Shown piece after piece: positions 48,858 to 54,288 of a stretch of 54,288 nt of DNA; the stretch's first letter is position 1, and each line of letters begins with the position of its first letter. The position numbers and the translations under genes are program-made. Source of the stretch: Streptomyces sp. AC550_RSS872 (GTDB taxonomy: Bacteria; Actinomycetota; Actinomycetes; Streptomycetales; Streptomycetaceae); NCBI RefSeq assembly GCF_019049285.1, contig NZ_JAGMUL010000014.1:1-54288 (forward strand), read 5' to 3'. Below the pieces are notes generated by a model that searched no databases, was not told the origin of the DNA, and was given only the letters and a program-made list of their open reading frames with translations.

Positions 48858-49902
48858 CCGCTGGGAGCCGGTCGCGTTCAAGGTCCGCATCGACGAGGTG
48901 CTGCGCCGGTTCGTCGCCCAGGAAGCCGATCAGTTCGCCGCGGTCGATCCGCTCCTGGGCCCGGTGGCCGAGCAGTTGGAGGCTGCGGTCGCGGAGGGCA
49001 AACGGCTGCGCGCGGCGTTCTGCTACTGGGGCTGGCGCGCGGTGGGCCAGCCGGACAGCGACGCGCTGGTGCGGGCGGCGGCGTCCATGGAGCTGGTGCA
49101 CGCCGCTGCGGTCGTTCACGACGACCTCATCGACGACAGTCCGCTGCGGCACGGGCGCCCCACGGCCCATGTCGCCCTGCGCGATGCCGTACGGCGTCGT
49201 CCGCGTGGCGCGGCGGCGGCGAGGTCGCTGGCGATGCTGATGGGAGACCTGCTGATGGCGCTGGCCGGGCAGTTGTTCGCCACCAGCGGCCTGCCCGCCG
49301 CGTACCTCGCCCGTGCCCGCCCCCTGTGGTCGGTGATGGCTCGGGAACTGATCGCGGGCGAGTGCCTGGAGATCCTGCGTACCGGAGCCGGACCGGACAC
49401 CGAGGCGTCACTGAAGGTGATCCGCTACAAGACCGCCAAGTACACCGTCGAGCAGCCTCTGCTGATCGGCGGCGCCCTCGCGGGGGCCGGCACACGACTG
49501 CGCGAGGGCTACTCCGCGTACGGGCTGCCGCTGGGCGAGGCGTTCCAACTGCGGGACGACCTGCTCGGTCTGTTCGGAGACCCGGAGCGCACCGGCAAGG
49601 CCAACGCCGACGACGTGGAAGGCCACCGGCCTACGGCCCTGCTGGCGGAGACCTGGCGCCTGGCCGGGGAGGACGACCGCGCGCGGCTGCGCGCCCTGCT
49701 GGGCCGACGGCGCCTGGACGCGGACGCCCTGGACACGGTCCGCGAGGTGATGCGCGTGCTGAGGGCACCCGACCGCATCGAGGACATGATCGGCGTACGG
49801 GTCGAGGAGGCGCTCGGTGCTCTCGACGAGCTGGACGTACCGGCCCCTGCCCGCACCGCCCTGACCGCACTGGCCCGCTCCGCGGCGGACCGCCAGTTCT
49901 GA
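48847..49902 (+). CDS. Polyprenyl (isoprenyl diphosphate) synthetase
   Basis: 351-residue trans-prenyltransferase joining isopentenyl diphosphate units. The first Asp-rich motif is VVHDDLIDDSPLRHGRPT (Asp92, Asp93, Asp96). The second is FQLRDDLLGLFGD with Asp237 and Asp238, in DDxxG rather than DDxxD form. The Lys/Thr-Gln-like region is YKTAKYTVEQPLLIGGALAG. Length fits the GGPP/FPP-type family; residues before the first motif (SMELVHAAA) give no reliable chain length. ATG at 48847 or 48850. It lies between the small helical protein and an MpaB-family oxygenase, all one operon, so its product is probably used by the oxygenase or by a membrane lipid pathway. Confidence 0.9.
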   Translation: MMTDRWEPVAFKVRIDEVLRRFVAQEADQFAAVDPLLGPVAEQLEAAVAEGKRLRAAFCYWGWRAVGQPDSDALVRAAASMELVHAAAVVHDDLIDDSPLRHGRPTAHVALRDAVRRRPRGAAAARSLAMLMGDLLMALAGQLFATSGLPAAYLARARPLWSVMARELIAGECLEILRTGAGPDTEASLKVIRYKTAKYTVEQPLLIGGALAGAGTRLREGYSAYGLPLGEAFQLRDDLLGLFGDPERTGKANADDVEGHRPTALLAETWRLAGEDDRARLRALLGRRRLDADALDTVREVMRVLRAPDRIEDMIGVRVEEALGALDELDVPAPARTALTALARSAADRQF

Positions 49903-49928
49903 GAACCCATCCACAACGGAGCCCTGCC

Positions 49929-51095
49929 ATGACGATGACGTACACCGACGCGTCGATGGACGCCCTGCGGCAGGCCGGTGACGAACTCGCCGACGCCACC
50001 GTCGCCACGCTCTTCGAACGCGGCCAGGTGGGCACGTTCAACAGCCTGATGCGCTACGTCTCCACCGCCGGCGCTCCCCTGCCGGACGGTCTGCCCGACG
50101 TCGCGCGGGAGTACCTCGAGGCCACCCGTGTCCCGCCGGCCTGGGTGGACTGGTCGGAGATGGAGAAGGCCCGGCTGTTCTTCATCGACAACAACGTGCA
50201 CATCTCCACCGCGCTGTCCTTCGCCTCCATGCCCGCCTGCTACGTCGTACCGCACGTGGCGAAGCTGCTGTCGGCCACCCACGGACTGAAGTACCCCTCC
50301 AAACGGATGGCGGAGACAGGTCAGTTCACCGTCTACCTGATGCAGCCCGACGCCTTCGAAGCCGGCGGCCGCTTCGTCCCCGCCGCCCAGAAGGTCCGCC
50401 TCCTGCACGCCTCCATCCGCCACCACCTGGGGCGCGAGAACCGATGGGACGCCGACGCGCTGGGAGTGCCGATCTGCCAGGAGGACATGATCGGCGGCCA
50501 GATGTTCTTCTCCCTGCTCGTGCTCGACAGCCTGCACCGCCTCGGCATCCACATGTCGCAGGAAGGCGCGGAGGCCTACTACTACGCGTGGCGGGTGGTC
50601 GGAGCCATGCTCGGCGTCGACCAGGACGCGGTCCCCAAGACCCTCGACGAGGCCCGCCAGTTCCTCGACCTGTACATGATCCGGCACATGGGGCCTTCCG
50701 AAGAGGGCGCGCAGCTGACCCGGCAGCTCATCGACCTGTACGAGGAGGTCGTGCCCGGCACCTTCTTCGACCCGATCGTCTCCGCTCTGATCCGCCACCT
50801 CATCGGCGACACCTGCGCGGGCTGGCTCGACGTACCGCACACGCCGTGGGACACCGTCGTCAAAGCCGTGCCCCACCTCCTCGGCGTCCTGGAGACCATC
50901 GAGGACCGCTCCCCCCTCGGCGCCTGGGCCCTGGACCGCCTCGGCCACCTCACCACCGTCTTCGAACTGTCCTCCCTCACCCGCGGGCGCGTCATGCACT
51001 ACGCCATCCCCGAACAGCTCAAGAAGGACTACGGCATCTCCCCTGCGGTGCCCCGCACCCGCCGATGGGATCCACCCGCGGCCACCGTCTGTTGA
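49929..51095 (+). CDS. MpaB-family (DUF2236) oxygenase in the prenyl operon
   Basis: 388 residues. Family motifs: ARLFFIDNNVHISTALSFAS near residue 80, KYPSKRMAETGQFTVYLMQP, VRLLHASIRHHLGRENRWDA, and CQEDMIGGQMFFSLLVLDSL then AEAYYYAWRVVGAMLGV. The conserved Arg/His residues (RLLHASIRHHL) resemble the haem site of latex-clearing protein, which cuts polyisoprene. GGAG lies eight bases before the ATG, and only 26 bases follow the synthetase stop. Oxidative cleavage or oxygenation of the synthetase product is the simplest joint role; this is inference. Confidence 0.82.
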   Translation: MTMTYTDASMDALRQAGDELADATVATLFERGQVGTFNSLMRYVSTAGAPLPDGLPDVAREYLEATRVPPAWVDWSEMEKARLFFIDNNVHISTALSFASMPACYVVPHVAKLLSATHGLKYPSKRMAETGQFTVYLMQPDAFEAGGRFVPAAQKVRLLHASIRHHLGRENRWDADALGVPICQEDMIGGQMFFSLLVLDSLHRLGIHMSQEGAEAYYYAWRVVGAMLGVDQDAVPKTLDEARQFLDLYMIRHMGPSEEGAQLTRQLIDLYEEVVPGTFFDPIVSALIRHLIGDTCAGWLDVPHTPWDTVVKAVPHLLGVLETIEDRSPLGAWALDRLGHLTTVFELSSLTRGRVMHYAIPEQLKKDYGISPAVPRTRRWDPPAATVC

Positions 51096-51204
51096 TCACG
51101 CAGATGCCCAAGCTCCGGTATTGCACGCTCCGGGGTTCAGTGCGCACTGAAATCGTCAGCTGGTTGCCAGGACTGATCCCAGCGCAAGAGACGAAGCGCA
51201 CGGG

Positions 51205-51262
51205 TGCAGCACGCATGGGGACGGGAAACCCCGCGAGCAGGCGAGAACTACAGAGTGGTCAA
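51205..51262 (+). repeat. Degenerate pre-core block, copy E (no core)
   Basis: GTGCAGCACGCATGGGGACG then GGAAACCCCGCGAGCAGGCG and AGAACTACAGAGTGG follows the start of blocks B-D base for base at many places. It stops before the CAGGTCA motif and no tRNA core follows. It may be the worn right end of the oldest element. Confidence 0.5.
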
Positions 51263-52239
51263 GGCCTGTGGATGGCAGCCGCACCGACCCAGCGGTGGTA
51301 GGCGTCCACATCGACGTTGCTGCCACACACGATGGTGACGACGTGTCGGCCGGCGAAGCGGTCACGGTCTTCGAGGATCGCCGCGATACCGAGCGCGGCC
51401 GAAGGTTCGACGACCAGGCCGGCGTGGTCAAGGAGCATCCGCATACCGGCGATGATCGACGCCTCCCGGACCAGGACGGCGTCGTCAGCGACCAGGAGGA
51501 GGTCGTCCAGGACGGCCGGGATGGGACGCCGGCCGGCGACGCCGTCAGCGATGGTGTTGGTCGAGTCGGTGGTGACGACACGCCGTTGGCGCCACGAGTG
51601 TGTCAGCGCCGGCGCGCCCAGCGGCTGGACGCAGATCACCTCGACTTCGGGCGCCAAGGCCTTCACCACATGACCCACGCCGGTGGCCAGCGCCCCGCCG
51701 CCGAGAGCAATCAGGACGGTGTCGAACGACGGCGCAGCCTCCACCAGTTCCAGGCCGATCGTCGCCGCACCCTCGCAGGTCTCGATGTCCAGGCTGTCTT
51801 CGACCAGCCGGACCCCTTCGTACCGCGCGACGGCCGCCGCCCGCTCGCGAGCCATCTCGTGGTCGCCGTCCACCAGCTCCAACCCGGCGCCCAGCGCGCG
51901 GATGCGATCGAGCTTGGCCCGAGTCGCAAAGCGGGATGCCACGACGGTCACGTCGAGCCCCCGGCCACGACCGGACCAAGCGAGGGCTTGACCAAGGTTG
52001 CCCGCGCTGGCGCACACCACGGCTGCCGAGCCGTTGCCGGCGAGCAGGCTCGCGACCACCTCGGTGCCGCGGGCCTTGAAGCTGCGGACCGGGTTCGCCG
52101 TTTCGAGCTTGATGCTCACCGTGCACCCCAGGTCGGGCTCCAGCGCCTCGCAGCAGTACAGCGGAGTGTCGAGAAAAATCGGGTCGATTACCCGGCGGGC
52201 CGCCCGGACCCGAGCAGTGTCGAGGCGTGTCTCCTGCAC
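51259..52239 (-). CDS. PLP-dependent threonine/serine dehydratase-like enzyme
   Basis: 326 residues of fold type II. The PLP lysine is Lys55 in NPVRSFKARGTEVVASLLAG, the phosphate and substrate loop is CASAGNLGQALAWSGRGRGL, and the glycine-rich loop is VLIALGGGALATGVGHVVKA. GLVVEPSAALGIAAIL and IVCGSNVDVD close the barrel. It lacks an ACT regulatory domain, like catabolic threonine dehydratases or serine racemases. GTG at 52239 is chosen since the frame upstream overlaps a dead glycosylase gene. Expected reaction: threonine or serine to the 2-oxo acid and ammonia; other beta-eliminations are possible. Confidence 0.85.
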   Translation of the reverse strand: MQETRLDTARVRAARRVIDPIFLDTPLYCCEALEPDLGCTVSIKLETANPVRSFKARGTEVVASLLAGNGSAAVVCASAGNLGQALAWSGRGRGLDVTVVASRFATRAKLDRIRALGAGLELVDGDHEMARERAAAVARYEGVRLVEDSLDIETCEGAATIGLELVEAAPSFDTVLIALGGGALATGVGHVVKALAPEVEVICVQPLGAPALTHSWRQRRVVTTDSTNTIADGVAGRRPIPAVLDDLLLVADDAVLVREASIIAGMRMLLDHAGLVVEPSAALGIAAILEDRDRFAGRHVVTIVCGSNVDVDAYHRWVGAAAIHRP

Positions 52240-52259
52240 GACACAGCAGCGTAGTGCCG

Positions 52260-52558
52260 CCGACGCTGTGCATCGAGTCCACCGCGACCAGCGCAAACTC
52301 CAGAGGCTGTGGCCGGCCGACGACGACTCCGATGCCGTACGGCTGCTGGAGCACCAGGGCCCCGGCGCCCTGACGGTGGACCGCGCGCAGTTCGAGGCGG
52401 CGCTCTCCGCTCGCCGGGGCAGTCTCAAGAGCACCGAGACCGATCGCCGCCGCCTCTCTACCCACATGCGCCGCACCCTGCGCTCCCCGATCCCCGCCGG
52501 GTGCGTCCCGTCCCCCGACTCCTGGCTGACCGGCCACCGCGACACGCCGTCCCCCTGA
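52260..52558 (+). pseudogene. Fpg/Nei-type DNA glycosylase, C-terminal remnant
   Basis: The frame reads ADDDSDAVRLLEHQGPGALT then VDRAQFEAALSARRGSLKST, which is the helix-two-turn-helix lead-in of Nei/Fpg. It then jumps to LSTHMRRTLRSPIPAGCVPS and PDSWLTGHRDTPSP and stop, the segment just before the zinc finger. The core of the domain (the MDQ..VAGLGN part) and the catalytic N-terminus are deleted, and the zinc finger is gone, so it is dead. Bases 52559-52759 show no gene. Confidence 0.7.
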
Positions 52559-52759
52559 CCGAACAGCGCAGGTACGTACTCCAGCGTGAACACGCAGCGC
52601 GGCGTCTCCGCTTGATCGTGACGCCGCGTCCGCTGCGGGAGGCCGGACGGCCTTCTTCACGTCCATCTCGACGCAGACCCGGTCCGCGCAACGCGGGCGG
52701 TCGATCCCACGTCTGGCAGGGAGGACATCCAAGAACCACCCCCTGAAACGGAGTGCTCG

Positions 52760-53695
52760 GTGCTCATAGGACTCCTGACCGCCATCGCGGCCTCGATTTG
52801 TTACGGCACGGGCTCCGTCCTCCAGGCCGTCGGCTCCCGCAAGTCGGCCCGCCGCGAGGCGGCCGCCGCCGGACAGGTCACCACGCATGGCGGCCCCAGC
52901 CTCTCCTCCACCGCCAAGGCCGCGATGACCTGGGAGTTCATCGTCGGCACGATCCTGGACTTCGTCGGCTTCGGGCTCGGCGCGCTCGCCGCCCGGCTGC
53001 TGCCGCTGTTCCTCTCCCAGACGGTCATCAGCGCCAACCTCGTCATCACGGCCGTCCTGAGCGTCAAGCTGCTCGGCATCCGGCTGACCCGGGCGGAGTG
53101 GACCTCGATCGCAGTCGTCTGCTCGGCGCTGGTGCTGCTCGCCAGCGCGGCGGGCCCTGAAGGCAGCGGGCACACGCCGATCACCACCCACTGGTGGCTC
53201 CTCGCGATCTCATTGCTGCTGATGGCGGGCGGCACGGTCCTGGTCCGGCTGCTCGGCGCCCGGGCCGCGATCCTGGCCGGTCTGCTCTCCGGTCTCGGCT
53301 TCGGCGCGCTCGGCGTGGGCGTGCGGGTGCTGAACGGGATCGATCCGTTCGACCTGGGCACGCTGCTCGCCGACCCGGCCCTGTACGCCATTCTGGTCGC
53401 CGGAATCGGCGGCATGTACCTGCACACCGTCGCGCTGCAAATCGGCTCGGTGAACGGGGCGACGGCGGCGCTGGTGGTCGGCGAGACCGTGCTGCCCGGC
53501 ATGATCGGCGTCTGGTGGCTGGGGGACGCCTCACGCCCCGGCTTCGCCTGGCTGGCGGTGACGGGCTTCGTCCTGGCGGTCTCGGGCGCGGTCGCGGTGG
53601 CCTGGTTCGGCGCTCCGGAGAACGCCGGGAAGGAGGTCCCGGCCCCGACCGACACCCCAACCCAGAACCCGGCGCTTGCCGAAAACCGAGCCTAG
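52760..53695 (+). CDS. DMT-superfamily-like integral membrane protein
   Basis: 311 residues with about nine hydrophobic helices, for example MLIGLLTAIAASICYGTGSV, LLPLFLSQTVISANLVITAV, WWLLAISLLLMAGGTVLVRL and FAWLAVTGFVLAVSGAVAVA. The repeated helix hairpins and the late GATAALVVGETVLPGMIGVW resemble drug/metabolite (EamA-like) transporters. The first loop is long and hydrophilic (KSARREAAAAGQVTTHGGPS). GTG at 52760 has CGGAG ahead. Monocistronic; substrate unknown. Confidence 0.78.
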   Translation: MLIGLLTAIAASICYGTGSVLQAVGSRKSARREAAAAGQVTTHGGPSLSSTAKAAMTWEFIVGTILDFVGFGLGALAARLLPLFLSQTVISANLVITAVLSVKLLGIRLTRAEWTSIAVVCSALVLLASAAGPEGSGHTPITTHWWLLAISLLLMAGGTVLVRLLGARAAILAGLLSGLGFGALGVGVRVLNGIDPFDLGTLLADPALYAILVAGIGGMYLHTVALQIGSVNGATAALVVGETVLPGMIGVWWLGDASRPGFAWLAVTGFVLAVSGAVAVAWFGAPENAGKEVPAPTDTPTQNPALAENRA

Positions 53696-53852
53696 GAGCG
53701 TCGGGGGCCGGCGCGGTGGCCGCCGCTCCGTGTCCAGTCCCGGCCGCTGCAAACCGTGCGTGCGGTTCTCCCGCATACGGCTTCCGGCATCGGACGAGGA
53801 TTCCACGGCCCGCAGGCCCAGGTATGACAGCGTCGTCACCGCTCCATGCGCG

Positions 53853-54288
53853 TCACTGCGGCGGATTGCCGTGCTTGCGAAGTGGCAGGTCGGCGTGCTT
53901 GGTCTGGAGCATCGCCAAGGACCTGGCGAGCACCTCGCGGGTCTCGGCGGGGTCGATCACGTCGTCCACCAGGCCGCGCTCGGCCGCGTAGTAGGGGTGC
54001 ATGAGCTCGGACTTGTACTCCTTGACCATGCGGGCCCGCATGGCCTCGGGGTCCTCGGCCTCGGCGATCTGCCTGCGGAAGATGACGTTGGCCGCACCCT
54101 CCGCTCCCATCACGGCGATCTCGTTCGTCGGCCAGGCGAAGGTGAGGTCGGCACCGATGGACTGGCTGTCCATGACGATGTACGCACCTCCGGCACGGTC
54201 GCGTTGCAGTAGGCGTAAAGGAGCTTCGCGCCGTGCCGGATGATTCCGCCGTGCTCCTGGTCGACGCCCGGGAGGAACCCGGGGACGT
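53853..54288 (-). pseudogene. pccB: Acyl-CoA carboxylase beta subunit (PccB-like) with internal deletion, 5' end beyond window
   Basis: Leftward from the window edge the frame reads [20 protein letters not shown] then [11 protein letters not shown], standard carboxyltransferase wording. The expected next ten residues (about RISLILRKAY) are missing, and the chain resumes in another frame as [60 protein letters not shown] and RKHGNPPQ, stop at 53853. The loss of about 31 bases near 54,195 breaks the frame, so the gene looks inactive unless it is an assembly fault. The normal enzyme carboxylates propionyl- or acetyl-CoA with a biotin subunit. Bases 53696-53852 show nothing. Confidence 0.8.

Noticed and set aside
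48579..51095. A carotenoid or hopanoid biosynthesis cluster
   Set aside because: No phytoene synthase, desaturase, squalene cyclase or other terpene cyclase is visible next to the prenyl synthetase.
51259..52593. An N-terminally extended dehydratase (444 residues)
   Set aside because: The extra 118 residues are antisense to the Fpg/Nei remnant and have no family support; GTG at 52239 gives the normal length.

Overview
The window is high-GC actinobacterial DNA. GTG starts are common, antisense frames are long and open, and many genes, including fruRK, hrdD and tandem-IclR or tandem-MarR regulators, are of Streptomyces type. I take it to be a chromosomal piece of a Streptomyces.

Bases 1-18,200 look like ordinary core chromosome. 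In order they hold the start of a fructose operon (fruR, partial fruK), an MFS exporter divergent from a YafY/WYL regulator, a TetR regulator, the sigma factor gene hrdD behind a sigma-R-type promoter, a GNAT acetyltransferase, a DODA-type dioxygenase divergent from a MarR regulator, a second MFS exporter with its TetR regulator, a secreted M6 protease, a double-domain IclR regulator, an FMN reductase, and a GlxA/AraC regulator divergent from an isochorismatase-like hydrolase followed by a frameshifted SnoaL-like gene. Three short-unit tandem arrays lie between these genes.

A tRNA-Arg(CCT) at 18,220-18,292 marks a change. Its 3' half recurs in the same orientation at 23.37, 27.09 and 41.59 kb, with a stub cut by an insertion sequence at 30.19 kb. 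Each copy follows a related ~130-bp block with a CAGGTCA motif 25-26 bases before the core, and each of the three long copies is followed by its own terminator hairpin. I read this as several integrative elements stacked at one tRNA. Only a C-terminal scrap of an integrase is visible, so they now look like cis-mobilisable cargo blocks.

Cargo by block: 18.3-23.4 kb holds a DUF4041/GIY-YIG protein, a BTAD regulator, a secreted protein with a lipoprotein, and decayed HAD, transposase and amidase pieces. 23.4-27.1 kb holds a PH-like membrane protein, a decayed GNAT gene and an HTH/coiled-coil/sigma-like protein. 27.1-30.2 kb holds a LuxR/histidine-kinase two-component system with a membrane protein. 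After an intact IS5-family element (30,200-31,138), 31.1-41.6 kb holds an aromatic catabolic cluster: an MpaB-like oxygenase, an aldehyde dehydrogenase, a double MarR, gentisate dioxygenase, an FAH hydrolase, a 3-hydroxybenzoate 6-hydroxylase-like enzyme and a PucR regulator. Together these would carry an aromatic aldehyde or acid through gentisate towards fumarate and pyruvate. A toxin-antitoxin pair closes the block.

Bases 41.6-54.3 kb mix intact genes with wreckage. Intact are two M20 peptidases around an Lrp regulator, a secreted GH16 enzyme, a three-gene operon (small helical protein, polyprenyl synthetase, MpaB-family oxygenase), a PLP dehydratase and a DMT-like transporter. Broken are IS630 and IS5 remnants, scoB, an Fpg/Nei glycosylase and pccB. 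The prenyl-synthetase/oxygenase operon is the best candidate for an uncharacterised pathway, and the stacked attachment sites are the best structural finding.
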